Assembly: GCA_946902875.1 (NCBI GenBank)
Contig: OX336343.1
Coordinates: 17,593,596 to 17,657,595 of the forward strand
Length of the DNA stretch: 64,000 nt
Direction: 5' to 3'
DNA from: Nematopogon swammerdamellus
Taxonomy: Eukaryota; Arthropoda; Insecta; Lepidoptera; Adelidae
Both the position numbers and the translations under genes were made by a program. Under the pieces are notes generated by a model. The model searched no databases, was not told the DNA's origin, and saw only the letters and a list, made by a program, of their open reading frames with translations. Position 1 is the first letter of the stretch. Every line of letters begins with the position of its first letter. Shown here piece after piece: positions 1-10,538 of this stretch.

Positions 1-95
1 AATGTTGGTTGGAATAGAATTCCTCACGGCATTAAGCACACCTATTGTGCTTAATTTGTATAAATTGGTGTTCAATAAAGAATATATACATACAT
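1..95 (+). repeat. LINE 3' tail (family L), truncated by window edge
   Basis: This is the 3' end of a dispersed LINE family also seen at 6366, 12338, 28878, 42078 and 59756. The shared signature is GGCATTAAGC followed by TTGGTGTTCAATAAAGAATA and a TACA-rich microsatellite. The copy at 42078-42720 joins this tail to a reverse-transcriptase C-terminus, so the tail is LINE-derived. The ORF over this stretch is incidental. Confidence 0.7.
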
Positions 96-558
96 ACAAT
101 TACATGCATACCAACATTAAAGACAAGAATAGCAATGAGAAGATCTCATACGACAAGGACTCGCCCTTACATAATGTCTCCGATTTCCATTAAACAAACA
201 AGGGAATGACCGTTGCCTTCGTGGGATTACATTTCGTAGGAAGACATCGGGAGGGTGGGCCGTGGACTGTAACACAAACTTATATTAATGACCAAATCAT
301 CAAAACTATTAGTTTGCGAGCAACCGAAGCGGAGGCCGTTTTTGGGATCGTCACTAAATATAGAAATACTTGACCAGGTCTTACGATTATCTTGTCAGTC
401 TGTTAGGGGTCAGCGGTGTCCAGTGCTCTGCATAAATATTTCGAAAAGCTCTCCTAGCCCTACCGGCCTCTAGCGGCATGGAACCAGTGTTTACCGGATC
501 ACGTCGTCCGTACGGGTGCTCTTCCCACACTTTTCAATATTCTATTGATCTATCTAAT
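96..558. other. Unidentified stretch
   Basis: I see no gene or repeat that I can place. Small ORFs have no recognisable motif. Confidence 0.4.
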
Positions 559-611
559 CCTTACCTATAATAAAATCCAACGTCTGCTTGCAGCAGCCGC
601 GGGCACCGCTT
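559..611 (+). mobile_element. Helitron-like deletion remnant
   Basis: The first half matches the start of the element at 20885 (TTACCTATAATAAAATCCAA). It is joined directly to the GCCGCGGGCA end typical of these elements, so it looks like an internal-deletion derivative. The next Helitron-like element starts immediately after it. Confidence 0.5.
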
Positions 612-612
612 G

Positions 613-777
613 TCTATACTAATATTATAAAGAGGTAAAGTTTGTAAGTTTGTAAGTTAGTATGTAGGAGGTAATCTTCAAAAATACTCATCCAATTTAA
701 AAAATTATCCAATATTTAGAATTAACCTTCAGGATAGACATTATGCTATGCGACCGAAGACGCGGGCAAAATCTAGT
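613..777 (+). mobile_element. Non-autonomous Helitron-like element
   Basis: It starts TCTATACTAATATTATAAAG and ends CGCGGGCAAAATCTAGT. A 5' TC and 3' CTRR-T, with a GC-rich motif just before the end, are the diagnostic features of Helitrons, and these exact-looking ends are common in Lepidoptera. It is about 165 bp with no coding capacity. Confidence 0.65.
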
Positions 778-1031
778 ACAGCATAAAACATTAGGCTAAT
801 ATCTAAAGTATAATTGAATTTTAGTCAATCTTTGTAGGTACCTTATAAGTGAAATTAATATTTCAGGATTAAATCAAGAGAGCGAAATAAAAAGCAGAGC
901 ATGCTGTCAATCCGCAGTCGATTTCTCTTTTATTCAGAGTCGTAGTCTTCAGTTTACTATACTACATGAGTTCAACTTCCCTAATGCGTGATGCCGAATT
1001 TCCAACACCTTCATTATATTCCGATATAACA
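778..1031. other. Unidentified AT-rich stretch
   Basis: No feature recognised. Confidence 0.4.
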
Positions 1032-1483
1032 TCAATACTAATAATAAATCTGTAAGGCATGCTCGTGGCATAAGTTACTTTGTTTTATGAGATATTGCGT
1101 TTGTGGACTCTATTTATTTTTATTTATTTATTTATTTATTTATGCTTTATTGTTTTCTAAAAATTCTATTTATCAAATGGCTGACTTATTTGTGGACTCT
1201 GTGTACTCGTATGATACTAAAACTAAATTGACGATTTTCAGAAATGTTTTCTGTATTTATGTATGTATGTTCCTCCTTAACTCTTAAACCGATCATCTGA
1301 ATTCGATGAAACTTAGTACAAGCACATTTAACTATATGGGACACAGGCTAGGCTAAATATTTTGTTCCGGTAACGCTAAGTTATGGCACTCATACAAACC
1401 GAATTGCTCCGCGCGCCGAAATAAAGGTACGGTAGCGGGCTTACCTACTTTCTTCTTTTGGGAAGCCGCGGGCATAAGCTAGT
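1032..1483 (+). mobile_element. Helitron-like element, copy 1 of a pair
   Basis: It begins TCAATACTAATAATAAATCT and ends GCCGCGGGCATAAGCTAGT. The whole unit recurs at 63058-63411 in the same orientation with scattered substitutions. This copy has extra TTTA/ATTT repeat sequence near 1110-1140. The 66-codon ORF inside is not a gene. Confidence 0.65.
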
Positions 1484-1817
1484 TCAAAATATGTCTATTT
1501 ATCGTATCGATCCCGTCCATACGTAAGTGCGGAGCGTGTATCGCATCCATCACGCCGCCAAAGAGGCGTCCTTTCAATCAATTAGTTTGATTACATTTGA
1601 GAAAGTGTCGGCTGCAAGGCCTCCAGACTACACCAGCTAGCAGCCTCCCTTCCGACATCACTCGCGAGTCGAATGAAGACGTTTTGTGTGCCTTAATGAG
1701 ACATTAAGCCGATTGAGATAGGTATCGTAAGTTAGGCAGGCGTACAGGCTTGCGTTGCTGGAGATAGATGTGATAATAATTACCTACAAACTCAAGCTTC
1801 ATTTAACCGTGAGTAAG
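1484..1817. other. Unidentified stretch flanking the RTE insertion
   Basis: No gene seen. It ends at the target-site duplication of the RTE element. Confidence 0.4.
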
Positions 1818-1829
1818 GCTCATAGCGTT
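1818..1829. repeat. Target-site duplication, RTE 3' side
   Basis: GCTCATAGCGTT, identical to 5075-5086 across the RTE element. Confidence 0.9.
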
Positions 1830-4800
1830 CAGTCAGTCAGTCAGTCAGTCAGTCAGCGTGTAAGCGTCCACTGCTGGACATACGCCTCTCCAATTTTCCT
1901 CCAGTCCTCCCGGCCTTCAGCGGTACGGAACCACTGCTTTCCGCCGACGTACTTGATGTCGTCGTCCCACCTGGCGGGTGGTCTTCCCACACTCCGTTTT
2001 CCTGTCCACGGCCGCCAGTGTAGGACACGGTTACTCCAGCGGTCGTCGTCTCTTCGGCTGACGTGCCCAGCCCATTGCCACTTGAGCTTAGCCACCCGGT
2101 ATCCAATATCGACTACTTTGGTGCGTCGGCGGATTGCCTCGTTACGCACCATATCACGTAGCGTTATTCCCAGCATGGCTCGCTCCATTGCTCGCTGGGC
2201 AACTTTCAACCTTTGGACAACACCGACCGTCAGCGTCCACGTTTCACACCCGTACGTCATAACCGGGAGGACACACTGGTCATTAATACGGGTTTTTAAA
2301 TTTTGCGGAAGATCAGACCTCAGGGCGAATTTTAACTTTCCGAAGGCAGCCCAACCCAGTTGAATTCGTCTCTCGACCTCCTTTAGCAGACCTTGTCTAC
2401 CAAGCCGCAGAATTTGACCGAGATATACGTACTCTTCAACCTGTTCGATCACTTCTCCGTCAATAACGATTTGTCCTCCCGTCATAACCTCGGTCGCCAT
2501 GACCTTGGTTTTGTCCCGGTTCATCTTCAGACCCACCTTCATCGACGCTGTATAGAGGTCTTCCAGCATGGTCTGAAGCTGATCTCGGGAATTTGACAGA
2601 AGGACAATGTCATCGGCGAAGCGCAGATGACTGAGAAGATCTCCATTCACGTTGATACCCATGTTGTCCCACTCAAGCGTCTTGAACACATCTTCTAATG
2701 CGTTCGTGAAGAGCTTGGGTGAGATCACATCCCCCTGCCTTACGCCCTTACTAAGGGGGATGGGTTGGGTATTTTCGTGGAGCCTCACAGTCATCGTCGC
2801 GGACCGATACAGATTTCGGAGTACCTCGATGTAGCGGTGGTCGATTCTGCACCTCAGGAGGGAGTTTTCGACAGCCCATTTTTCAACTGAGTCGAACGCC
2901 TTCTCATAGTCGACGAAGGCTAGGAAGAGCGGCTTGTTGTATTCCTCGCACTTTTGCACCACTTGTCGCACAGTAAATATGTGGTCCATGGTGCCGTATC
3001 CTTTCCTAAATCCAGCTTGCTCACGAGGCTGGTACTGATCCAGCCTCTGTGTCAGCCGACTCGTGATGACTCTCGAAAAGACCTTGTACACGTGGCTGAG
3101 AAGTGAGATAGGTCGATAGTTTTTCAACTTCGCCCTATCCCCCTTCTTGTGAAACAAGACAACGACACTATTTCGCCATGCGGCCGGAACTACACCACTT
3201 TCAAGAACTGCATTGAAAAGTTTCTGCAGTTCTTTCAAGATCGGTCGTCCGCCAGCATTTAGAAGCTCCGTCGTTATCCCGTCTTCACCTGGAGCCTTGT
3301 GTTTTTTGAGTCCTTTCAAGGCAGCCTTTATCTCACAGACACTAATCTCGGGCAGATCCTCCGTGTAGTGTCTAGTGAGCGGCGCACGCCTATCAGAGTC
3401 GACTGGTTTGCTTGGACTCGGGGCAGGAATTGCTGCGGAATACAATTCACCATAAAATTCCTCCACCGCCTTAAGTATATCCGGCTTTCTTGCGGTGACA
3501 ACCCCATTCGCTCGCTCGAGTTTGGAAATTTGGTTAGCGCCGGTAGAGAAGGCACGGGCAAACACTTTGCTGCCTCGATTTTCCTCTATAATGCGCTCAA
3601 CCAATTTCGTGTTCTCTCGGCGAATATCACGGCGAATGGACTTGCCTATGGTCTTGTTGAGGTTCCTGTGGACGACACTGCTCCGGGTCTCCGGTTTCAT
3701 ATTCCGTCGTGTTTCCAGGAGCCTCAACGTCTCTGCGGATAACTTGCTGCGGGGTGCCTGTCGACTTTTGCTGAAGTGCTGCTCTGCAGTGTCCGTTAGT
3801 GCGGATACGAAGTCCGTATACACCTTGTCGATGTCGGCATCCTCATCTCGTGGCACCAAGCTAAAAGCATCCTCGAGTTTCGCTTCGAAATTTTCGAGCG
3901 TCTCGTCCGGTATGTTCAGCTTGGCCAGCGGTTTGTGAATGAGTTTGCGCCGTTCCATCTTGAGGTTTAACTTCAGCGTACCTCGCACTAGTCGGTGATC
4001 GCTGCCAGTATCGAAGCGGTTAAGGACAGTAACGTCTATACATGACGATTTACTGTCCGCCAGTATGTAGTCTATCTCGTTTCTCGTACAACCGTCAGGG
4101 CTGGCCCACGTCCATTTCCTTTTCTCCTTTTTTAGGAAAAATGTATTCATGGCGTGGAGCTGGTTGGCTTCGAGATAGTTGACCAACATCTGGCCGCGTC
4201 GATTTCTGGCACCGATACCGTACGGACCTACTGCTCTCTCTCCCTTCAGAGGCTTGCCCAGTTTGGCATTAAAGTCTCCCATCACGTACTGGAAGTGAGA
4301 TTTGTTGGTTTCCAAGGCTTTGGATACATCCTCGTAGAACTGCTCCACCTCGTCGTCAGCGTGCGAACTCGTGGGAGCGTATACCTGCACCACCTTCAGC
4401 TGATACCGCTTGTTCAGCTTGATGATGATGTAGGCCACTCTGTCCGACACACTGTCGATTTCGATGATGCTGTTCACGAGGCTGCGCCTCACCATAAATC
4501 CCACTCCACCTTCCGATTTTTGGGGATTTCCTCTGAAGTAAAACAGATTGCCGGAACGTAGCACTTCAGTCTCTTCGCCCTTTCTTCTGACCTCACAAAG
4601 ACCTAGGATGTCCCATTTTATATGAGCCAGCTCCTGTTCTAGCTCGACCAGTTTCTCGTGCGTTCTCAAGGTCCGTATATTGTGAGTAGCCAAGTGTAGT
4701 TGGGTGTGGCAGCCAGATCTAACCCAGGGATTCTTAGCACCCCTCACCCCGCCGGAACCAGGACCGCCACCACGATGATCCGGAATAGCGGGGCCGCTGG

Positions 4801-5074
4801 GAACTAGGGGCCGAGGTACTGTGTTGCTTTTCATGTTGGAGGGTTTTGGCCATAAATCGCCACGTTGGCCAAACGTCTTGGCGAGTCTTCCGCTCTCGTC
4901 AGCCTTAGGATTGTAATACCTACGGTATTACGCACCTAAGTTTCCAGGATATACCGCGAGGAGGTGTGAGTCGGAAATTGGAGAAAGAATTTCACTCCGC
5001 CACTACTTCACCATCGTGTGATGGGGCAGCATTAGCAGGAGATTAATTCAGTCCCCCGTTTATATCCTTATATA
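1830..5074 (-). mobile_element. Complete RTE-type non-LTR retrotransposon
   Basis: The element of about 3.25 kb is bounded by a perfect 12-bp target-site duplication, GCTCATAGCGTT at 1818-1829 and 5075-5086. Transcription would run right to left: about 240 bp of 5' UTR, a single long ORF (1853-4834), then almost no 3' UTR, ending in a CTGA tandem repeat (1830-1855). A single APE+RT ORF and a short-repeat tail are the hallmarks of the RTE clade. A 5'-truncated relative with the same tail is at 60378-60690. Perfect TSDs and an uninterrupted ORF suggest recent insertion. Confidence 0.9.
1853..4834 (-). CDS. RTE-type endonuclease-reverse transcriptase ORF
   Basis: A 993-residue intact protein. 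Residues about 45-285 form an apurinic-endonuclease-like domain that nicks target DNA: THNIRTL near 50, CEVRRKG with the catalytic Glu at 81, MGDFNAKLG at 185-193, and GSDHR at 277-281. Residues about 490-800 are the reverse transcriptase that copies the RNA at the nick: YRPISLLS at 573-580, FVDYEKAFD with Asp 642 and 648, GVRQGDVISP at 697-706, and FADD at 739-742. The C-terminus (WAGHVSRR, GRPPARW) is typical of RTE proteins. All catalytic residues seen are present. The start is the first Met in the frame; an upstream non-ATG start cannot be excluded. Shadow ORFs on the other strand across this interval are not genes. Confidence 0.92.
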   Translation of the reverse strand: MKSNTVPRPLVPSGPAIPDHRGGGPGSGGVRGAKNPWVRSGCHTQLHLATHNIRTLRTHEKLVELEQELAHIKWDILGLCEVRRKGEETEVLRSGNLFYFRGNPQKSEGGVGFMVRRSLVNSIIEIDSVSDRVAYIIIKLNKRYQLKVVQVYAPTSSHADDEVEQFYEDVSKALETNKSHFQYVMGDFNAKLGKPLKGERAVGPYGIGARNRRGQMLVNYLEANQLHAMNTFFLKKEKRKWTWASPDGCTRNEIDYILADSKSSCIDVTVLNRFDTGSDHRLVRGTLKLNLKMERRKLIHKPLAKLNIPDETLENFEAKLEDAFSLVPRDEDADIDKVYTDFVSALTDTAEQHFSKSRQAPRSKLSAETLRLLETRRNMKPETRSSVVHRNLNKTIGKSIRRDIRRENTKLVERIIEENRGSKVFARAFSTGANQISKLERANGVVTARKPDILKAVEEFYGELYSAAIPAPSPSKPVDSDRRAPLTRHYTEDLPEISVCEIKAALKGLKKHKAPGEDGITTELLNAGGRPILKELQKLFNAVLESGVVPAAWRNSVVVLFHKKGDRAKLKNYRPISLLSHVYKVFSRVITSRLTQRLDQYQPREQAGFRKGYGTMDHIFTVRQVVQKCEEYNKPLFLAFVDYEKAFDSVEKWAVENSLLRCRIDHRYIEVLRNLYRSATMTVRLHENTQPIPLSKGVRQGDVISPKLFTNALEDVFKTLEWDNMGINVNGDLLSHLRFADDIVLLSNSRDQLQTMLEDLYTASMKVGLKMNRDKTKVMATEVMTGGQIVIDGEVIEQVEEYVYLGQILRLGRQGLLKEVERRIQLGWAAFGKLKFALRSDLPQNLKTRINDQCVLPVMTYGCETWTLTVGVVQRLKVAQRAMERAMLGITLRDMVRNEAIRRRTKVVDIGYRVAKLKWQWAGHVSRRDDDRWSNRVLHWRPWTGKRSVGRPPARWDDDIKYVGGKQWFRTAEGREDWRKIGEAYVQQWTLTR

Positions 5075-5086
5075 GCTCATAGCGTT
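5075..5086. repeat. Target-site duplication, RTE 5' side
   Basis: GCTCATAGCGTT, the partner of 1818-1829. It fixes the 5' end of the RTE element, so that copy is not 5' truncated. Confidence 0.9.
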
Positions 5087-5239
5087 GCACATGCATTTTT
5101 CCAGTACCAAGATTAACCATGCTAAAAGAAGCTATTCAGGCGCAGCCAATTTCACCCCCAAGGGGGTGCCAGTCCGGCTTAATATTCTGTGGTCCGGCTT
5201 GAAGACGGACTATTTATAGATTGTAGGAGTCGGGAATGA

Positions 5240-5616
5240 TTTTTTTTTTATGGAAACTGACACGGTTTTCTACATCATATACAACATCCGCGATGTCAGC
5301 CCATAACACCGGGTGAACTATGTGCCATGTCAGTGCTTCCCTTCATTACATGTCGTCTACACTGAACTGGACGGAAAACACGAACTATTGACATAGCCGT
5401 TTCGACCGACGATTCGCTCAGTGCGGTGGTACCAACCCGGCCGGGATAAACCCTACCAACTAGTAAGGTAAGATGGGAAGGGACCTACAGTTTTACGTGG
5501 AATCCGAACCACGGCCAGTCTCCAACGGTCGAGCGGTCACCCATACAAGTACTGACCGCGCTCAGCGTTGCTTAACAACAGTCGAACGACCGCACCACTG
5601 AGCTACCGATGCTGAC
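5240..5616 (-). mobile_element. SINE with 5S/tRNA chimeric head (family S), near full length
   Basis: Read on the - strand, it begins with a tRNA-like A box (TAGCTCAGTGGTGC). A 5S rRNA-like block follows (AAGCAACGCTGAGCGCGGTC, then AGTACTTGTATGGGTGACCG; complement at 5533-5574), then a B-box-like GTGGTTCGGATTCCACG. The body includes a core (5421-5510) shared with the tRNA-headed family T, and the copy ends in TTTCCATA plus an A-tail, seen here as a T run at 5240-5249. Other copies: 17932, 19059, 26431, 53670, 56988, 60944. The ORF at 5562-5981 reads across it and is not a gene. Confidence 0.8.
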
Positions 5617-6365
5617 AAAGATATTTCCTGGAAGCCCATTCGACACCTTTGCTGTTCGACACACAAGAAAAATTTATAGAATCGTGCCATTCGAAGAACT
5701 CTTCTGTCGACAACGAAGGAGTCCGCGAGAGTACGGCGGGTTTGGCGAATGCGAACAGGGGGAGGAACGGGAGGAACGATTACATTATACAAATTCATTA
5801 AGATAAATTGTGTGTAGTGTATACAGTACTTTACTACATCGACATATATGTACTTCTTACTAGACAGTGCAGGCGGATAGCGCGCCATGTTCCACATATC
5901 CATGAGTTGTGAAGACCATCCATCAATAGGCTGCTTACTGACTAGACGGCAGCGGTCACGTCCCGAGCACGACGATAACACCTTGCGCCAGTGTTTCCGA
6001 GTTAGCGGCTTTGTCGCTAATCTCGTGGATGTTCTACGGTTTCAGCGAAAACAAAAACCATTTATTCATTTCTACTGCACGATTTCTATAAAGATGTAAC
6101 GTATGTTTTCAAACAAATGGCTCACACTAAATGAAATATTGGGTTTAATTACTCACAAATGGTATGTAAGTGATATCCACAAAATTCTAAACACCGCTTG
6201 CGCAGTTATCGAAAAAAAAAAACGTTTGAGAGCAAGATAAACATAATAATTATGTCGTAAATTGTGACCGGTAGTTTTTTTTTATTTTAATTCAAGAAAC
6301 CCAAAAAGGGTCAAGTGCGTAGTACCCGTAACCGACGAGCATGCATATGAAGAACGGTTAATAAA
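5617..6365. other. Unidentified stretch
   Basis: Nothing recognisable apart from short A and T runs. Two ORFs of 65-70 codons lack motifs. Confidence 0.4.
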
Positions 6366-6463
6366 GGTTAGTTAGAATAGAATGCCTCGCGGCATTAAGC
6401 TCGCCTGTTGTACCTAATTTTGATAAATTGGTGTTCAATAAAGAATATATACATACATACATA
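6366..6463 (+). repeat. LINE 3' tail (family L)
   Basis: AGAATGCCTCGCGGCATTAAG followed by GTGTTCAATAAAGAATATAT and TACA repeats, as at 1-95 and 59987-60070. It is heavily 5' truncated. Confidence 0.7.
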
Positions 6464-6467
6464 CAAG

Positions 6468-6566
6468 AACATTATGGGAGTGGAAGAGGCGGCAGATGTG
6501 TGTCAGGATCGTGGCACGTGGAGATCCGTTGTCTCTGCCTACCCCACCGGGAAACAGGCGTGACGC
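6468..6566 (-). repeat. Dispersed repeat family Z
   Basis: On the - strand this reads CACGCCTGTTTCCCGGTGGG, then a GGCAGAG...CACGTGCCACGATCCTGACACA block. Related pieces lie at 24780-24815, 49424-49512 and 60725-60800. The class is unknown; it resembles a decayed LINE segment common in Lepidoptera. Confidence 0.5.
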
Positions 6567-6610
6567 TATGTATGTATGTATGTAAACCCAAAAACATAAA
6601 CTTACACATG

Positions 6611-7007
6611 TAAGTTGTTTCGTTAGTCATGTCATTAACTTCGGGAGGCTTACATACACAATCAAATAAACACTTTACGGAAGAAAAAAACATATGTTTA
6701 TAGGAGCATTTTTTCTCCTAACAAAAAGATAAAATCAAATAAGTAGCTGTAAAAACCAATCATAGTGGCCTTGTGACTTACTTACAACAAACAGCTGTTC
6801 TGCGTTTGAACATAGTACGGTCATTGACCCCGTACAATGCAAGTTACCTACTGTAACACACAGGTTAATGTTTAGGTAGCAAACATATTTTGTTAAATTT
6901 CTCGAAAAGTTACACTATAAACATATAATTTTTTTTTGCGTAACGTGTTTATTTGAGTGTGTATGTAACCCTGCCGAAGTTAATGACATGACTAACGAAA
7001 CACCTTA
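6611..7007. mobile_element. MITE with about 44-bp terminal inverted repeats
   Basis: GTTTCGTTAGTCATGTCATT (6617 onward) is mirrored at 6957-7001 on the opposite strand, with a few mismatches across 44 bp. The AT-rich interior of about 300 bp has no coding potential. No clear target-site duplication was found, so the superfamily is undetermined. Confidence 0.7.
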
Positions 7008-7172
7008 TATACATTTTAATAAAATTTTGCCCAACTGCGTGAGAGGATGTTGTCAGATTAGGTTTAAAAATAATTTTTGTTTGCATCTATCTACGCTTAG
7101 ATTTGATGTTGAGTGTATATTGTTGTAAGTTAGGTAAGTTAATAGAAACTTATCCTCCGCGCCAGAAGACAA

Positions 7173-7444
7173 CACAGGCCTCTAATATCAAACATGGCTT
7201 TGTCCACTTTTTGCAAATTGACAGTAGAGCATGAAAACGTTCTGTGAGCGATATTATAGCGATGTATTGGACATTGCTATTTCTGTTGCGCAATGGTGTT
7301 TTCAGATCAATATTTATACTAGACAAAGCTATTTTTGATGTGGTATCGCCGTTGATTTCTCTAGGAAAACAGGTACTCTTTCATATTAACAAATAAAACC
7401 CATTTCCTTCGTGGGTGGACAAAGCCATGTTTGTTAATAGAGGC
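7173..7444. mobile_element. MITE with about 31-bp terminal inverted repeats
   Basis: The left arm GGCCTCTAATATCAAACATG continuing to GTCCAC is mirrored by GTGGACAAAGCCATGTTTG ending in AGAGGCC at 7413-7444. It is about 272 bp and non-coding. Confidence 0.7.
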
Positions 7445-8215
7445 CTATTAATAGCATCTTGTCTCCATATCTCTAAAACATCCGGCTGATCTACTTCAAG
7501 AGGCTCTACTTCAACACGCTCTGTGTTGAAGTTTTCAGCGAACGACACCGCTATTGCCATTAGACTTTCACAAATTCGTCGTAAATCATTTTCGCTTGCA
7601 GAAGTTATTTAATAAGCTTTTGGCGCAACTGTCTCAAGTGTCCAAACACATTTGTTTACTTGTCAGCTCTCCAACATCGCGCCGCCTCCGCCGCGCCGAA
7701 ACCGAACATACCTTCATCCAAATAATTCAATAAGATAGAACTGATGTTTTTGTGCATTGCGTATAAGTCATCCGAAACTTAGTCTGCAAGCTTTTTTCAC
7801 ATCGTTGACATGGATGTCAATCCATCATACCATGGTGAGCTAGGTGCCATTTCAGTCACGGGCATGCCCAGGATTTCGGTTCGTTAGGCCAGGCCTCACG
7901 CACTCTATGTACTTGCGCGCGCTAACTACCTACCGCCCGGCGGGCCGCCGGCGGCGGCGGTCTAATTCAGTAAAAATTAATCAGTCGCGCAAAACATACC
8001 TATACGCTCGCCCACGCAACTGCGCGCAGCTGCAAAGCAATAATGCACTTTACACTCGATCGTTTAGGTACATTTTCGCACGCAGAGATTCGCTACGTGA
8101 AGCAGTAGGCTATTAAAGCCGAAGGTATGGAACTTTTTCTATGGAGTTAGGCTCCAGATTTGATCAAAGGACAATTCCAATACTGGCACGAGGCTAGATG
8201 ATTTCAGCGTTTTGG
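7445..8215. other. Unidentified stretch with a GC-rich patch
   Basis: There is a GC-rich island near 7915-7965 (CGCCCGGCGGGCCGCCGGCG). A 90-codon ORF at 7844-8116 has low-complexity Arg-rich content and no motif. It may be an unplaced repeat. Confidence 0.35.
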
Positions 8216-8350
8216 TCAGTGTTTTGGTCGTGCCGTACAGGACGCCGCTTGCCGCACTGCTGACCTTCATTCAGTGCACTGGTACCAATCCGTACGGCAT
8301 AAACCCTAATCGTCACCAATTAAAGTATGAGACATAATATAGTTTTATGT
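8216..8350 (-). mobile_element. Decayed SINE family S fragment
   Basis: Diverged matches to the S body in order: TTCATTCAGTGCACTGGTAC, then ATAAACCCTA, then AGTTTTATGTGAAT. Head and tail are not recognisable. Confidence 0.45.
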
Positions 8351-8990
8351 GAATTTAGTTATAAATCAAAATTGCTAAGTGTCGCGTAGCCGCCGCGCTG
8401 GCCTGTTCTGCCTCGTGCGGTCTTACCTTTAGATATAACTGGCTTTTGCCCGAGGCTTCGCTTTATTTATTAGGATAATATAGTAATAATTTTGTAAGTC
8501 CTCTTTGTGCACACCAATTTGTTATAGCTTTTCGAAGAGTTGATCCATCTTCTATCCTTTTGAGATCTTTGCTTTGACCTCAAAATTCCTCGATAATTTT
8601 GCTTCACATTTCACAATACACCGGATTTAAGCAAATAAAGGTTGGAACTTTTAATGAACTTTCATATAATTTAATCAAATAATGTTAACACTGAAAAACA
8701 TTGTCGCTAACAAATTGGTTTGTATACTCGGTGTATAAATGGATGCATCTAGTTGGATGAACGTAAATTGAGAACACGCTAACGGCTAATGCATGGTTTT
8801 GTGTCACATTCAAATCCTAGGCGTTGAGGAATGTATTTGTATTTTTGAAAATTTTCGGCTGATTTTACCGTTTTCGCCAAAAATTTTGCTGTCGGTTAAC
8901 TCCTGTCATATATATGAGAATTGTCACTTTTAACCGACAAACAACAGTGGAACTATACTAACCCAGAGGTGGTCAAAACGAACTCTAATG
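8351..8990. other. Unidentified stretch with a short hairpin
   Basis: The only structure noted is a short inverted repeat, TGTCGGTTAA near 8891 and TTAACCGACA near 8933. No gene. Confidence 0.35.
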
Positions 8991-8993
8991 GCA

Positions 8994-9150
8994 ATTGTGT
9001 TAACCTAGGGTATTTCAAAGAGGGCGTGAAAAGGCTCATGTTAGTATGACATTCGCAATCCCCGTGCATTACAGAATGTCGATTGGCATCGTTAGAAACC
9101 TACTTGTAGGTGAAACGAAGCCACATGTTGCGCTATCCATAAGATGAGTC
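8994..9150 (+). pseudogene. Jockey-like LINE 3' end remnant
   Basis: Translation gives a YFKEGVKRL-like stretch comparable to the SFKR.VNRHL motif at the RT C-terminus of the fragments at 26663 and 49121. A diverged TCGTTAGAAACCTACTTGTA 3' UTR follows. Stops interrupt the frame. Confidence 0.45.
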
Positions 9151-10077
9151 CTAACAAATTGTTTGTAAATATTTTAATAATTTGTAAAACAATGTACACA
9201 CGAATTTAACATAAAATGTTGGTATAAAAGCGGGCTTAATGCCATATGACATTTAATTAATAGCTTTTAAAAGAATCTGATAAACATGTCTTTTGGCATG
9301 AATACTATATAGGTATCTAACTATTCTATTCATGTAAACAGAATAGCAATATGATTTCCCCCATCCAGTCGTGTCTAGTCCCCTGTAAAAGTTTGTACGC
9401 CGGACAAGCCAGATGACGTTCGCGAGTTGTTCTCAACACGTTGTCCTGTCCCTTGCCTTGTCCCCCGTACCCTCGTTCTGTTCCCTCTCCCCTCGGCTTG
9501 TCCCCAGACCCCTCCAGTGCGTCCTTGTTCCGCAACCGTGCGGCTTTTTGTAGAAATCAAATATAACAGAGTGGGTACCGACTACGGAATACCATTATGT
9601 TAAATTGAGTTCGTATATTTCCGATACGATATCCTGTGCACACACAGTCACTTTTGTGGGAATCTTTATGTTTGTTTTATTTTGTTTGTTTATATAAATA
9701 TTTTGTTTCATCTAGCTTTTATTAGGGTAATGTTTCGCTTACTCGCTAAGGCGGAACGTCAACTACCGCCATACAAAATATCTGGCCCAGAAGTTGCTTG
9801 GATGATGTCTGATAGACATTATTTGAATTTTATAAAAGCAAAAAAAGAGACACAATATTTGCATCCACAGTTCAAATAAAACCACCATCGTGCCAACCCA
9901 AAACAAACAATCCACGTGAATTTGCCCTACCACCACTAGGAGGGTAATGAGTGAAGGAAAGTTTTCCACATCATTCTAAACATAGAACAAGCCGGTACAT
10001 GACGGAAATACCGAGGAAAATTCACGTATTAAAATGGAATTAAGAGAAACCACTGAACCCGACGTATAGACGTATAT
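9151..10077. other. Unidentified stretch, partly pyrimidine-rich
   Basis: 9400-9545 is C/T-rich with repeated TTGTCC and CCCCTC words; the ORFs there reflect that composition. Nothing else recognised. Confidence 0.35.
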
Positions 10078-10210
10078 ACGATCTTCAAACTTTCCCCAGC
10101 AACATTAGTCCACCTCCATGCCGGACGGCACCTCTTCGGCGGCGAAATTGGCTGCGCCTGAGGCTTCGACCTTGGGCAGAGCCACCCAGTTCGGAAGCAA
10201 TAAAAAAAGC
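10078..10210 (+). pseudogene. Jockey-like LINE 3' end (family J6)
   Basis: CCCCAGCAACATTAGTCCAC through GGCAGAGCCACCCAGTTCGG, then AAGCAATAAAAAAAG. It closely matches 51960-52097, where the preceding sequence still encodes a LINE RT C-terminus. A poly-A tail is present and the copy is 5' truncated. Confidence 0.6.
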
Positions 10211-10302
10211 CCGGCAAAAGTCAGCAAATCCGCTGACATGGCATCTCCCCGAGTGTCGTCGTCTCATTAGGAGAGGTGGATTGAGCTATGTTGACTGCAC
10301 TC

Positions 10303-10538
10303 AAGAACATTTAAATAGGTATGGACGTCAGACTGTCCAATGCTTATATGAGAAACAGCGTCGCCGAACTCCGCGGGTAGCGGAGTGGACGGCGCGCGCT
10401 CTGATTGGGTGGTTATCGGGCGGTATCGCGCTCTGATTGGTTGGTAACGAATGGCATTTGTGCGTTTATACAAACGTCGTGTTACGCTGGCGGCGCGGCG
10501 CGGGGAAGGTCCGACGTCCTTACCTATTAAATGTTCTT
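10303..10538. mobile_element. MITE family M1, intact copy, probable 7-8 bp TSD
   Basis: About 35-bp imperfect terminal inverted repeats: AAGAACATTTAAATAGGTAT at the left, and CCTTACCTATTAAATGTTCTT-like sequence at the right. The flanks share ACTGCAC on both sides, fitting an 8-bp duplication such as hAT elements make. The GC-rich interior has repeated GCTCTGATTGG. The second copy is split at 16448-18900. Confidence 0.7.

Noticed and set aside
1755..4561. Plus-strand ORFs up to 202 codons across the RTE element
   Set aside because: They are shadows of the 993-codon - strand reading frame, which carries all the motifs.
5562..5981. 139-codon - strand ORF
   Set aside because: It begins in anonymous DNA and reads through a SINE head; no motif.
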